A stretch of 57,599 nt of DNA from IMG/VR virus record IMGVR_UViG_3300035136_000050, positions 1-57,599 of that record. One strand, given 5' to 3'. A model generated the notes under the pieces. It did no database searches. It saw nothing but the letters and a program-made list of their open reading frames with translations, and had not been told where the DNA came from. The first letter of the stretch is position 1. Each line of letters begins with the position of its first letter. Made by a program: the position numbers and the translations under genes. This document shows, piece after piece, positions 47,591-56,229 of the stretch. Source of the DNA: a virus.

Positions 47591-48096
47591 TGGCCAGCGG
47601 CGATGCAGTGGTGCAGGTTCTGGAGATCATACCGCCTGGCGCGAACGGGGCGTTGTTCGATTTCCGCGTGGGCGGCAGCACGCCACCGGAGGCGGTGCCA
47701 GTTTATGATTTTCCGGCCAACGCGTATGCGTATCTGGATTTCAAATGCAGGTTGAGCGGGTACGATGGCAATGGATTAACGCTGGCTACGCCGTGGTCGG
47801 CGTCATCGGCAACGAGTGGACAGGTGCGCTGGGGAGCCGCTATCAGACGTATAGCTGATGACGCGGAGGATATTGATAATTCTCACACATACGATTACAA
47901 CGAGGTGAGCGACACTGCGCCGAGCGCCAGCGGCGAGGTGAGTTATCCAACGATTACGTTTGCGGATGGCGTGGACATGGACAATTGGGATGATGGGGAG
48001 CTGGCTATTGTGCGCGTGTACAGGCATTATGACCACGCAGACGATAACATGAGCGGGGACGCCGAGTTGTGGAATCTGAGTGGAATTGAGAGCTGA
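47590..48096 (+). CDS. Virion surface beta-sandwich protein
   Basis: A 168-residue protein, MASGDAVVQVLEIIPPGANG, then ATPWSASSATSGQVRWGAAI, RIADDAEDID and GDAELWNLSGIE. This pattern (SATSG-VRW, DDAEDID, ADDNMSGDAELW) recurs in a family of phage-encoded jelly-roll proteins that lie near capsid genes. A decoration or fibre-attachment role is likely but not proved. TGATGG overlap with the next gene. Confidence 0.65.
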   Translation: MASGDAVVQVLEIIPPGANGALFDFRVGGSTPPEAVPVYDFPANAYAYLDFKCRLSGYDGNGLTLATPWSASSATSGQVRWGAAIRRIADDAEDIDNSHTYDYNEVSDTAPSASGEVSYPTITFADGVDMDNWDDGELAIVRVYRHYDHADDNMSGDAELWNLSGIES

Positions 48097-49880
48097 TGGC
48101 GCGGTTGTTTGACGACGCATCGAATGAGTATTTGCGAATAGCAGCATCGCCAGTGGCGGCAGAGCCGTTTGCGGTGGCAGCCTGGGTCAGGCCGGACGAT
48201 GCAGCACCAGATCAGCAGACAATCCTATCTATTGGCCATGCAATAGGATCCAGGTATTTTTGCTCGGCGTTGGATGGAGCTAGTGGTAAATTGGTTGCAT
48301 TGGCATACGATGGAGACGCCAGTTCGCTGGCAGTAACATCTACGTCGTTTGCGATTAATACCTGGCAGCACACAGTAGCTATTTTTGCGGACAACGGAGA
48401 CATCAGAGTATTACTAGATAATGCAGGCAGGGGGATCAACACTGATGTACATTCATCTATGACGAGTAATGCTGTTGCGATTGGTGTGTCTGCGGACAAC
48501 ACGCCATACGGATATATGTCGGGGAGAATTGCAGAGGCCGCCATATACGACCTGAGCCAGTTGCCAGGAGCGACTAATGGAGATAAAGCGGATGAGTTTG
48601 AGCGCATTGTTTTGCCGGCGTTGGCGGCGGGGTACTCACCGTTATTTTTTCGATTGGGATTGGTGGCATATTGGCCACTGGTGCGCGATAGAGACCTGGA
48701 TTGGGTTGGTGGTCATCACTTAACAGCATACAACACTCCTAATGTAGCCGAACATCTGCGGATTATTTATCCGCGTCCGAGGGCGACAATTATGTGGCCA
48801 TCGGGTCTGACACTGGTGCATGTGATTGGGGAGACGGCGCAGGCGGCAGAGAGCACAGGACGAACGCGAACATTGGCGCGATTACTGACTGAGAGTGTTC
48901 AAGAAAGCGAGAGCGCGGCCCGGATACGGACGCTGGCCCGGCTGGTGGCTGAGGCCGTCCAGGGGAGCGAGGGCGTGCTCAGGCCCCGGACGTTGGCCCG
49001 GCTCATTGGCGAGACGGCTCAAATTGGGGAAAGCCCCTCGCGGCTGAGGGGCCTGCTCAGAGCAATCGGCGAGACGGTCCAGATTGGGGAGAGCATAGCT
49101 AGAATCCGGGGATTGATGCGAGCGGCCAGCGAGACGGTGCAGGCGTCGGAGAGCGTGGCCAGGTTGATGGCGATGACGCGGACCATCGGCGAGACGGTGC
49201 AGGGTAGTGAGGGTGTGGTCCGGATACGGGCGCTGGCCCGGCTGATCTCGGAGAGCATCCAGATCAGCGAGGGCGCGGCGAGGGCCAGGGCGCTGGCCAG
49301 GGCGATTGGCGAGACGGTGCAGGCCGGGGAAGTGGGCGCTCGATTGAAGGGGATGGTGAGGGCAGTTGGCGAGACCATCCAGATTGGGGAGAGCTTGGCG
49401 CAGGTCCGGGGCCTGGTGCGAGCGGCCAGCGAGACGGTGCAATCCTCGGAGAGCGCAGCGAGGCTGATGGCGATGACGCGGACCATCGGCGAGACGGTGC
49501 AGGGTAGTGAGGGTGTGGCCCGGATACGGGCGCTGGCTCGGCTGATCTCGGAGAGCATCCAGATCAGCGAGGGCGTGGCGAGGGCCAGGGCGCTGGCCAG
49601 GGCGATTGGCGAGACGGTGCAGGCCGGGGAAGTGGGCGCTCGATTGATGGGGATGGTGAGGGCGATTGGCGAGACCATCCAGATTGGGGAGAGCGTGGCC
49701 CAGGTCCGGGGACTGGTGCGCGTGGTTGGGGAGATGGTGCAGGTGGTGGGAGGCGTGATCCGGGCGCTGGCCGTGATAGTAGCAGCAGTGCGGCGGGTGG
49801 TGGTGGAAAGCGAGAGCCGGCTGTTGAGCGTGAAGGGGGGCAGGATGGTGGTGGTAGATGAGGAAGATAGGACGATTTAG
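48096..49880 (+). CDS. LamG-domain protein with sixteen 20-residue repeats
   Basis: A 594-residue virion protein. Residues about 5-215 form a LamG/concanavalin domain (FDDASNEYLRIAASPVAAEP, FAVAAWVRPDDAAPD, AEAAIYDLSQLPGATN). Residues 245-564 are sixteen tandem 20-mers of consensus GETVQxGESxARxRxLxRxI. A basic C-terminus follows. The repeats alternate charged and aliphatic positions and may form a long helical or beta-solenoid stalk holding the lectin head. Repeat number could vary by slippage. Confidence 0.8.
   Translation: MARLFDDASNEYLRIAASPVAAEPFAVAAWVRPDDAAPDQQTILSIGHAIGSRYFCSALDGASGKLVALAYDGDASSLAVTSTSFAINTWQHTVAIFADNGDIRVLLDNAGRGINTDVHSSMTSNAVAIGVSADNTPYGYMSGRIAEAAIYDLSQLPGATNGDKADEFERIVLPALAAGYSPLFFRLGLVAYWPLVRDRDLDWVGGHHLTAYNTPNVAEHLRIIYPRPRATIMWPSGLTLVHVIGETAQAAESTGRTRTLARLLTESVQESESAARIRTLARLVAEAVQGSEGVLRPRTLARLIGETAQIGESPSRLRGLLRAIGETVQIGESIARIRGLMRAASETVQASESVARLMAMTRTIGETVQGSEGVVRIRALARLISESIQISEGAARARALARAIGETVQAGEVGARLKGMVRAVGETIQIGESLAQVRGLVRAASETVQSSESAARLMAMTRTIGETVQGSEGVARIRALARLISESIQISEGVARARALARAIGETVQAGEVGARLMGMVRAIGETIQIGESVAQVRGLVRVVGEMVQVVGGVIRALAVIVAAVRRVVVESESRLLSVKGGRMVVVDEEDRTI
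48828..49787 (+). repeat. 60-bp tandem repeat x16 with a 300-bp higher-order unit
   Basis: Sixteen in-frame 60-bp units. Units 6-10 (49128-49427) and 11-15 (49428-49727) are near-identical as 300-bp blocks, showing a recent duplication of five units. Confidence 0.9.
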
Positions 49881-50061
49881 GCGCGTCGTAGGTCGAATGA
49901 TAATCTGGATAGCATTGTTGATGTCCAGCCGATCAATCAGGCGGATGGCGCGGGCGAAATTGGGACCGGACGCCACGGTAGACACAGCAGAGCAGGTGGT
50001 GGCGGTTTTGAGCAGGAATGGAAACGGGGCGCAGCCCTATAAAAGGAGGGTTATTAGATGA
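49858..50061 (+). CDS. Small basic hypothetical protein
   Basis: A 67-residue frame that overlaps the end of the repeat protein and the start of the next gene. A likely internal start at ATG 49897 gives MIIWIALLMSSRSIRRMARA followed by VDTAEQVVAVLSRNGNGAQP. Plausible codon pattern but no recognised family; it may be an accessory peptide or a chance frame. Confidence 0.4.
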   Translation: MRKIGRFRRVVGRMIIWIALLMSSRSIRRMARAKLGPDATVDTAEQVVAVLSRNGNGAQPYKRRVIR

Positions 50062-50666
50062 ACTTTTTACGACTGAAATCGGATGCAGTGGCGCGCTATA
50101 AGGCGCGGTGGGGCCAGTATTGGATGGACAGGCTGGTGGAGGAAATTCAGCGGCGGCACCGCGACCAGGTGGCGGTGACGGGGACGGTGCTGGCGGTGTT
50201 GCGCGAGCCGAGACTGGGGTTGGAGTTGTGTGTCCCAGGGCTGAACATCGTGACGAACGACGGGGATACGTATTACGCGCAGAGCGCGGCCGGGGAGTCT
50301 GTGGACGACGATTTTGATGGGGCCAGCTCGGGCCTGCGACTGGGGGATGATAACACCAGCCCGACCAAAACAGACACGGACGTGACCTCGTTTTTGGCAA
50401 CATCAGGTCACGCCCTCGACGGTGGATATGAAAAAACGGACGACGACGACAGCGACAATACTGGGGCGGGGGTAGATGTAGTTACGTGGCGGTACTCGTA
50501 TTTGACGAGCGAGGGCAACGTAGCCGACATCATCGAGGGGGCGGTGGTGGACGACCGCACGACTCCCACGGCGGCGTTGACGCATTTCCTGTTTGCGGCG
50601 ACGTTCAGCAAAACGAGTTCGGACACGCTCAAGGTTTTTGTGAATCACACGATGAACGGGGTATAG
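50058..50666 (+). CDS. Virion structural protein
   Basis: A 202-residue protein, ATG 50058 behind AGGAGG. A helical N-terminus (YKARWGQYWMDRLVEEIQRR) precedes a beta-rich domain with Asp/Thr-rich loops (TYYAQSAAGESVDDDFDGAS, LRLGDDNTSPTKTDTDV, FAATFSKTSSDTLKVFVNHT). The C-terminal pattern resembles a phage protein family found in head-tail regions. Function not assigned. Confidence 0.6.
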   Translation: MNFLRLKSDAVARYKARWGQYWMDRLVEEIQRRHRDQVAVTGTVLAVLREPRLGLELCVPGLNIVTNDGDTYYAQSAAGESVDDDFDGASSGLRLGDDNTSPTKTDTDVTSFLATSGHALDGGYEKTDDDDSDNTGAGVDVVTWRYSYLTSEGNVADIIEGAVVDDRTTPTAALTHFLFAATFSKTSSDTLKVFVNHTMNGV

Positions 50667-50667
50667 C

Positions 50668-50934
50668 GTGGACACATTTTACAAGGACCCGAACGCTAAC
50701 CTGGATTACCAGATTGACTGGTCTTCGTGGCTGGGGAGCGACACGATCAGCAGCAGCGCGTGGACGGTGCAGAGCGGGCTGACGAAAGGGTCCGACTCGA
50801 AAACCGACACGACGACGACGGTGTGGTTGAGCGGGGGGACGGCGGGGCAGACGTACCGGGTGACGAACCGGGTGGTCACGGCGGGGGGACGGACGGATGA
50901 TCGTTCGTTCTGGGTGGTGGTGGAGGAAAAGTAG
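50668..50934 (+). CDS. Small Ig-like virion protein
   Basis: An 88-residue protein, GTG start two bases after the preceding stop. The sequence ISSSAWTVQSGLTKGSDSKT, then TTTTVWLSGGTAGQTYRVTN and GGRTDDRSFWVVV, is the small Ig-like fold seen in many siphophages between capsid and connector genes. Probably a decoration or spike component. Confidence 0.65.
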   Translation: MDTFYKDPNANLDYQIDWSSWLGSDTISSSAWTVQSGLTKGSDSKTDTTTTVWLSGGTAGQTYRVTNRVVTAGGRTDDRSFWVVVEEK

Positions 50935-50986
50935 GGCTGCGTGTTACGTGCTGCGTGTTACGTGCTGCGTGGTGCGTTTGGCAGGG

Positions 50987-51007
50987 CATATAATAGGGAG
51001 TTATGTG
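50987..51007 (+). repeat. Dispersed 21-bp site 11 (CATATAA-N7-TTATGTG)
   Basis: In a 116-bp gap rich in gtgttacgtgctgc repeats, 44 bp before the connector gene. Confidence 0.9.
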
Positions 51008-51050
51008 TGCTGGCTTTGAGAGCAGGATTTTCGGAATAGGCGGATAGATT

Positions 51051-51704
51051 ATGAGTGTTAGCCTGGCGGACCTGGTGGCGCGGCTGGAGGAGGATGTGCC
51101 AGCGCGGAATAGCGTGCCGACGGATCGGCAGTACCAGCGGTGCGTGAAGGATGCGGCGGCGGATTATAGCCGGCGGCGGTCGTTGCGGAAGCTGACGACG
51201 TTGAGCGTGGTTCGTGGGACGGCGGAATACGAGTTGCCGGACGATTTCCTGAAGGTGCTGTTGCTGGAGTCGTTGTCGTCACCGGATGGGGTGCTGGTGT
51301 CGGCGGCGGGGCTGATCCCGCTGGATGCGACGTATAAAGAGCGGTTTTACGTCGTGGGGACGACGCTGACGCTGGACCCGACGCCGACGTACACGCTGGA
51401 CCGGGATTTGTGGTATGCGGCGGGGTACGTGTTGGACGCTGACAGCGTGTACCAGGATATGGGCGAGGCCGAGGCGGGGGTGGTGTTGTTGAAAGCGGCG
51501 GCGCTGGCGCTGACGAGGCAGGCGAACAAGGCGGCGCAGGAGGCCTGGCAGTACGCGGTGGGGGATGAGCGGGTGAACAAGGAGCGGCTGGCGGAGGCGC
51601 TGCGCAAGCAGGCAGAGGCGAGCGAGGCGCAGTATTTGCGCGAGACGGCGGCGGAGACGGGGCCGGTGGGGATGAGGGCGCGGTATGACGCGCTGGGGTA
51701 TTGA
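51051..51704 (+). CDS. Head-tail connector (gp6-like)
   Basis: A 217-residue protein with DAAADYSRRRSLRKLTTLSV, YELPDDFLKVLLLESLSSPD and LLKAAALALTRQANKAAQEA, the mostly helical pattern of head-tail adaptor proteins that bind below the portal. It opens the connector-tail block (51051, 52257, 52613, 54701, 55633). Confidence 0.7.
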   Translation: MSVSLADLVARLEEDVPARNSVPTDRQYQRCVKDAAADYSRRRSLRKLTTLSVVRGTAEYELPDDFLKVLLLESLSSPDGVLVSAAGLIPLDATYKERFYVVGTTLTLDPTPTYTLDRDLWYAAGYVLDADSVYQDMGEAEAGVVLLKAAALALTRQANKAAQEAWQYAVGDERVNKERLAEALRKQAEASEAQYLRETAAETGPVGMRARYDALGY

Positions 51705-51733
51705 GTAATACGTAAAGCGTAAAGGAGGGCGAC

Positions 51734-52195
51734 GTGAATAATCCGATTGGAGAGGGGGGGCTGACTGAACTCATTGGGGTGGATGAGCAGGTTGCTCAGA
51801 ACAAGTTTGGGGGGAGCGTGGGGGTAACGCTGGACGCGACGTTGAAACGGTCGGGGGAGATCGTGAGCCTGGCGTTGTATAGCACGGGCGGGGGAATTTT
51901 GACGCCGGCGGGGAAGCTGCTAGTGCTGGACGCGGACCCGGCCGTGGCGGTGGGCGACGCGGCGCTGGCGGCGGCGGAATGGGCGACTGTGTTGGGCGTG
52001 GTGGCGGTGGCGGCGGGGGACTGGGTGGCGGACGCGGCGGGGGCGGCCGTGTTCAAGGCGGACGTGGGGCTGGCGTTTCACGCGGTGCAGTCGTTGTATT
52101 TCGTGTGGCTGCACCAGGACGCGACGACGTTTAATAGCGACGCGGGGGATGATGAGTTGTTGCAACTCAATTTTTGGTACCGTAGGGATAGTTAG
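51734..52195 (+). CDS. Virion beta protein
   Basis: A 153-residue protein, GTG start behind GGAGG. Beta-rich, Ala/Gly-rich sequence (GVTLDATLKRSGEIVSLALY, ADVGLAFHAVQSLYFVWLHQ) resembling single-domain decoration proteins. The position among connectors supports a structural role; no family is recognised. Confidence 0.55.
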   Translation: MNNPIGEGGLTELIGVDEQVAQNKFGGSVGVTLDATLKRSGEIVSLALYSTGGGILTPAGKLLVLDADPAVAVGDAALAAAEWATVLGVVAVAAGDWVADAAGAAVFKADVGLAFHAVQSLYFVWLHQDATTFNSDAGDDELLQLNFWYRRDS

Positions 52196-52199
52196 TTTT

Positions 52200-52235
52200 T
52201 TGGAAGCCGCATCGGGGATGCTCACTCCGCTTTAA
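52200..52235. repeat. 'gcatcggggatgct' repeat
   Basis: GCATC-ggg-GATGC hairpin units occur here once and twice in tandem at about 55137-55191 (units of roughly 28 bp ending ctcctcatagag). Both locations are intergenic. Confidence 0.7.
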
Positions 52236-52256
52236 GAGAAATAAGGAGTAGGGAGT

Positions 52257-52586
52257 ATGGGGTTGATTGGGAGCGATGATTTGGCGCAGATGGCGGCGGA
52301 TTTGGCCGAGGTGCGCGGCGATAATGAGGTGAGTGTGATCATCCGGCGAGGGGGGAGCACGCTGGCGGCGCAGAGCGTGCGCGTGGCGCGGACGGGGGGG
52401 CAGGGGATGGAGCGGGATAGCGAGGGAGCGCAGCAGGCGACGGGGCGGGTGGTGGTGCTGGGGGCGACGACGCTGGACATAGAAGCCCAGGATAGGTTTA
52501 GCGTGGCGGGAGTGTTGTACGAGGTGGTGCTGGTGCGGCCGAATAGGACGGCGGCGACGGTGGCCGAGGCGCGGTTGGTAGAATAG
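52257..52586 (+). CDS. Head closure protein (putative)
   Basis: A 109-residue protein. VRGDNEVSVIIRRGGSTLAA, then VVVLGATTLDIEAQDRFSVA and YEVVLVRPNR form a small beta-barrel typical of head-closure or stopper proteins placed after the gp6-like connector. The GGATGTLY-like class is not clear, so the call rests on length, fold impression and order. Confidence 0.6.
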   Translation: MGLIGSDDLAQMAADLAEVRGDNEVSVIIRRGGSTLAAQSVRVARTGGQGMERDSEGAQQATGRVVVLGATTLDIEAQDRFSVAGVLYEVVLVRPNRTAATVAEARLVE

Positions 52587-52612
52587 GTATTGGATATTAG
52601 GTATTGGGGATT

Positions 52613-52963
52613 ATGAGTGTTCGATGGGTCAGGCCGCCGAGTGAATTGGAGAAAGCAATTGAGCAATACGCGGATAGGGTGCTGACGGCGGTCACGGCTG
52701 TTGCTGAGTATTCGGCGACGACGATGCAGAACGAGGCGCGGCGGAACGCGAGGTGGACGGATAGGACGGGGAACGCGCGCGGCGGGTTGTTTGGGTTGGC
52801 GGTTCGAGATGGGAAAGTGATCAAGATTGTGTTGGGACACACTATGTATTATGGATTGTATCTCGAAACGAGCTATGGGCAAAAATACGCGATCATCATG
52901 ACGACGATTGAGGCGCATTTGCCGGAGTTGGAGCGGATGTTGCGGGATTTGTTGAGTGGGTGA
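52613..52963 (+). CDS. Tail completion / HK97 gp10-like protein
   Basis: A 116-residue protein starting MSVRWVRPPSELEKAIEQYA at 52613. QNEARRNARWTDRTGNARGG, then GHTMYYGLYLETSYGQKYAI and HLPELERMLRDLL match the gp10/neck family: a helix with Asn-Ala-x-W-x-D-xTG-ARxG and a GH(x)YG-YLE motif. It acts at the head-tail joint. Confidence 0.8.
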   Translation: MSVRWVRPPSELEKAIEQYADRVLTAVTAVAEYSATTMQNEARRNARWTDRTGNARGGLFGLAVRDGKVIKIVLGHTMYYGLYLETSYGQKYAIIMTTIEAHLPELERMLRDLLSG

Positions 52964-53029
52964 GTCGTTGGGTGGGCGGGCGCTCCCGCTGGGGAGTGGG
53001 GAGCGCCCGCCCACCGAGGGGCTGACTCA
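52961..53029. repeat. Large hairpin GGTGGGCGGGCGCTCCC
   Basis: 17-bp perfect arms (52971-52987 and 52999-53015), extended by TGAGTC/GACTCA outside. It has no T-tract and is followed by a stretch whose leftward reading ends ...LIKNLADLNAARLQ, possibly another gene remnant. The gap to 53176 otherwise holds repeats and dispersed site 12. Confidence 0.75.
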
Positions 53030-53088
53030 TTGCAGGCGGGCGGCGTTGAGGTCGGCGAGGTTTTTGATGAGGACGGCCAGGAGCAGGG

Positions 53089-53109
53089 CAGGTAATCACC
53101 TATTATGTG
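53089..53109 (+). repeat. Dispersed 21-bp site 12 (CAGGTAA-N7-TTATGTG)
   Basis: In the gap before the glycosyltransferase gene, followed by TCCTGG and two other repeat families. Confidence 0.85.
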
Positions 53110-53176
53110 TCCTGGCTTTCGACAGGCTCAGGATGAGAGCAGGATTTTCGGAATGGGCGGATGAGGGGATAGGGGA

Positions 53177-54208
53177 ATGAATTATTTTTTGAGCCATCAC
53201 CTGGACCGGGATGGGTATGGGTACGCGGGGTTGAAGATTCTCCAGGCGCTGGGGCGAGTGGCGCGGGGCGAGTGGCGGGGGGTGGATATGTGCGCGGATG
53301 GGGGGCGGGCAAGGCCGGGGGAGCGGGAATGGGTAGTGGAGAGGACGGCGGTGGTGATGACGACGCCGGAGTGGTGGCCGGACGTGCGAGCGGAGAGGTT
53401 GATTGGGTTCACGATGTTCGAGAGCACACGGATGCCGGAGAAACGGGTGGAGCTGATCAACGAGCACGCGGCGGCGTGCCTGGTTCCGTGCGAGTGGTGC
53501 AGGCGCGTGTTCGAGGAACAGGGGGTGAGGGTTCCTGTGCGCGTGGCGCGGTGGGGCGTGGACCAGGCTGATTATTGGTTCCTGGACCGGAGCGACCACG
53601 AGGGGCCGTATACGTTTTTGTGGAGCGGGACGCCGGATTTCCGCAAGGGGTGGGACCTGGTGTACAAGGCGTTCTGGGCGGCGTTCGGGGGGAGCGACGC
53701 GGCGCGGCTGGTGCTGCATTTCCGGGAGATGCCGAGGGGGGTGCGCGGGGTGGGCGACCGCAACGTGCGGTTCGTGGTGGGATACCTGGGACGGCGGGAG
53801 ATGCGGCGGTTGTTCCAGGATGCGGATTGTTTTGTGTTCCCCAGCCGGGGCGAGGGGTGGGGCCTCCCACCCAGGGAGGCGGCGGCGACGGGGCTGCCGG
53901 TGATTGCGACGGAGTGGGGCGGGCTGGCGGAGGAGATTTCGGATTGGGCGGTGTGCCCGCTGCGGGTGCGCGAGTTGCGGCCGGCGGCGTTTGGGTTTTG
54001 GAACGCGGGGGAGATCGGGGAGTGGGCGGAGCCGGAGTTTGAGCATCTGGTGACGTTGATGAGATGGTGTGCGGAGAATCGGGAGGCGGCGGTGAAAATG
54101 GGGGAGATGAAGGCAACGTGGATGGCGAGCGAGGGGACGTGGGAGAGGACGGCGAGGGGGATTAGAGATTGGGTATTGGGTATTGGTCCTTCGACAAGCT
54201 CAGGATGA
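53177..54208 (+). CDS. Family 4 glycosyltransferase
   Basis: A 343-residue glycosyltransferase of the GT-B fold. The nucleotide-sugar binding region FVFPSRGEGWGLPPREAAAT, then GLPVIATEWGGLAEE, carries the E-x7-E signature of GT4. TFLWSGTPDFRKGWDLVYKA is the usual inter-domain segment. It lies inside the connector-tail block with a methyltransferase next to it, so the substrate is probably a virion protein or host surface glycan. The C-terminus (GPSTSSG) is repeat-derived. Confidence 0.85.
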   Translation: MNYFLSHHLDRDGYGYAGLKILQALGRVARGEWRGVDMCADGGRARPGEREWVVERTAVVMTTPEWWPDVRAERLIGFTMFESTRMPEKRVELINEHAAACLVPCEWCRRVFEEQGVRVPVRVARWGVDQADYWFLDRSDHEGPYTFLWSGTPDFRKGWDLVYKAFWAAFGGSDAARLVLHFREMPRGVRGVGDRNVRFVVGYLGRREMRRLFQDADCFVFPSRGEGWGLPPREAAATGLPVIATEWGGLAEEISDWAVCPLRVRELRPAAFGFWNAGEIGEWAEPEFEHLVTLMRWCAENREAAVKMGEMKATWMASEGTWERTARGIRDWVLGIGPSTSSG

Positions 54209-54214
54209 AATGAG

Positions 54215-54694
54215 ATGAAATTGTTGCTGGGGTGTGGGGATGAGAATAGGGGTAAGGACTGGGTACACGTGGACCGGGTGGGGCTGGGGCACGTGGACGT
54301 GGTGTGGGATTTGAACGTCAGGCCGTGGCCGTTTGAGGAGGGGGATGTTGAGCGGATAGAGGCGGTTGACGTGTTGGAACACCTCGACGACACGGTGGGG
54401 TTTTTTGACGAGTGCTGGCGGGTGCTGAGGCCGGGGGGGCGGCTGGTGGTGCAGACGGTGCATTATGCCAGCGAGAATTGTTGGCGAGACCCGACGCATC
54501 GGCGGGGGTATCACCCGGATATGTTTTATTATTTTGATCCGTCGTCGCCGTGGTGGCAGACATTTGGGAAATTGTACACAGAACGGACGTGGCGGGTGTT
54601 GCGGGTGGTGCATTTGGTTGAGGATGGAAATATTTGGGCGGAGATGGAGCCGTTGAAGGAAGTGGGGAGTAGGGAAGTAGGGAGTAGGGAGTAG
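54215..54694 (+). CDS. Class I SAM methyltransferase (type 11-like)
   Basis: A 159-residue small-molecule methyltransferase. SAM motif I is KLLLGCGDENRGKDWVHVD, and EAVDVLEHLDDTVGFFDECW then RVLRPGGRLVV are typical of the Methyltransf_11 group associated with sugar modification. It follows the glycosyltransferase by 6 bp, suggesting a joint glycan pathway. The C-terminus (SREVGSRE) translates a gtagggagtaggg repeat. Confidence 0.8.
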   Translation: MKLLLGCGDENRGKDWVHVDRVGLGHVDVVWDLNVRPWPFEEGDVERIEAVDVLEHLDDTVGFFDECWRVLRPGGRLVVQTVHYASENCWRDPTHRRGYHPDMFYYFDPSSPWWQTFGKLYTERTWRVLRVVHLVEDGNIWAEMEPLKEVGSREVGSRE

Positions 54695-54700
54695 GGGAGT

Positions 54701-55117
54701 ATGCGGGACGCGATTTTTGACGTGTTGGATGGGGATGTGACGCTGGGGGCGACGCTGACGGGTGGGGTCTACACGGGTGTAGAGATCAGCCGCCAGGGGA
54801 CGCCGGGGGCGTTTGACGCGAACGGGGAGATCGAGCCTTGCGGGTTGTTGCGGTTTTCGACGGAGACGCCGATTGGGCCGCACGATCACAGCGCGCGGTT
54901 GTTTTTTAGCGTGATGTTTTACGAGCGGGCGGGGTACACGAGCATCGAGGCGGCGCGGGCCAGGGTGTACGCGCTGTTGCATCGGCAGCGGGTGACGCCG
55001 GGGAGCGGGGGGTGCTGGGAGATCCGGCATAGCGACGACGTGCTGGATGTGGAGGACGAGGCGCTGGGGTGCAAGCTGGCGATTAGCCGGTTTTACGCGG
55101 TGGTGAATCGCGGATAG
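54701..55117 (+). CDS. Tail terminator-like protein
   Basis: A 138-residue protein. AIFDVLDGDVTLGATLTGGV, then SARLFFSVMFYERAGYTSIE and ARARVYALLHRQRVTP match the DUF3168/tail-terminator type that caps the tail tube. Order (gp10-like, terminator, tube protein) agrees, apart from the inserted glycan genes. Confidence 0.7.
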   Translation: MRDAIFDVLDGDVTLGATLTGGVYTGVEISRQGTPGAFDANGEIEPCGLLRFSTETPIGPHDHSARLFFSVMFYERAGYTSIEAARARVYALLHRQRVTPGSGGCWEIRHSDDVLDVEDEALGCKLAISRFYAVVNRG

Positions 55118-55204
55118 GGCGTTTTTTGCGAGACCCGCATCGGGGATGCTTGCTCCTCATAGAGCATCGGGGATGCTGGCTCCTCATAGAGAGAGGTAGG
55201 GAAT

Positions 55205-55618
55205 ATGAGAATCAGGTATGTTGGTCCTGGAGAACGGATTTGGGGGAAGCATGTTTGGAACGTGACTGTCGGGATGGCGCAGGAGATTGACGACTTGGAC
55301 GCGGTGGTGGATTTGTTGACGTATCCCAGGGAGCAGTTTGTGGTGGACGGGGACGAGCCGCTGTTGCTGGTGGATGGGATAGAGGCGCGGACGGCGGCGA
55401 TGCTGGCGTTAGAGGGAATTGGGGACTTGGAGGCGCTGGCGGCGCTGGATAGGGAGGGGGTTGAGAAGTTGAGCGGGGCGATCTGGGTCAGCAAGCGGCA
55501 GATCGCGGGTTGGGTTCGGCAGGCCAGGAAGCTCCTGGACCTGATCGTCGAGACGGGCCAGGACGAGGCTGGTCCGGCGAGCACACAGGAACCAGGTGGT
55601 AGCCCTGGGACTGAATAG
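55205..55618 (+). CDS. Helix-hairpin-helix protein in the tail block
   Basis: A 137-residue protein. The N-terminal 50 residues (MRIRYVGPGERIWGKHVWNV) resemble the small protein at 57006-57203. The C-terminal part (VDGIEARTAAMLALEGIGDL, EGVEKLSGAIWVSKRQIAGW) is a pair of helix-hairpin-helix motifs like those in DNA-binding or DUF4332 proteins. Similar N-terminal modules occur in head-tail joining proteins; the HhH domain here is unusual. Confidence 0.65.
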   Translation: MRIRYVGPGERIWGKHVWNVTVGMAQEIDDLDAVVDLLTYPREQFVVDGDEPLLLVDGIEARTAAMLALEGIGDLEALAALDREGVEKLSGAIWVSKRQIAGWVRQARKLLDLIVETGQDEAGPASTQEPGGSPGTE

Positions 55619-55632
55619 TTAGGAGGTTGGAT

Positions 55633-56157
55633 ATGTCTGGTTATGGTGACAAGCCGTTTGGATTGAGAGACGTAAAATTTACGGATATCACGGGCAGCAC
55701 GCAGGTAGACCTGCCGGTGGCGCGGACGCTTTCACTCAAGGAGCGACTGCGCACGGGGGAGTTGAGCGGCGATGACCAACTCCAGGCCGTGGTGGCGTTT
55801 TCCGAAGCGGTGGAGTGGAGCCTGGAGGAGGGCGGCATTTCGTTGGAGGCATACGCGCTGATCACCGGCCGCACGGTGAGCACGGCGGGCAGCTCGCCGA
55901 GCGAGACGACGACGCTAACGGTGGACGGGGCGGAGACGTTCCCGTATTTCAAAATCTACGGAAAGAGCATCGGCGACGGCGACGATGACGTTCACGTCAA
56001 ATTGTTCAAGGCGAAGGTTACGGGGGGCCTGGAAGGAACGTTGCAGGATGGTAGCTTTTTCGTGACCAAATGCTCCGGGATCGCGGTGGACGACGGCGTG
56101 AACGGTATCATGGACATCGTGCAGAACGAGACGGCGGACGATTTGCCGGCGACGTAG
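55633..56157 (+). CDS. Major tail (tube) protein
   Basis: A 174-residue protein starting MSGYGDKPFGLRDVKFTDIT at 55633 behind AGGAGG. TQVDLPVARTLSLKERLRTG, then WSLEEGGISLEAYALITG and a beta-rich C-terminus fit siphophage tube proteins. It is directly before the tail chaperone pair and tape measure, the canonical position. Confidence 0.85.
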   Translation: MSGYGDKPFGLRDVKFTDITGSTQVDLPVARTLSLKERLRTGELSGDDQLQAVVAFSEAVEWSLEEGGISLEAYALITGRTVSTAGSSPSETTTLTVDGAETFPYFKIYGKSIGDGDDDVHVKLFKAKVTGGLEGTLQDGSFFVTKCSGIAVDDGVNGIMDIVQNETADDLPAT

Positions 56158-56229
56158 TGCGTGTTGTGTGATGCGTGTTGCGTGATACGTGTTGCGTGAT
56201 TACGTGTTGCAACGAAAGGGGAAAGTGTT

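Noticed and set aside
48828-49787. CRISPR array or diversity-generating retroelement in the repeat region
   Set aside because: Repeats are contiguous, in frame and coding, with no spacers; no reverse transcriptase or Cas-like protein is encoded anywhere in the window.
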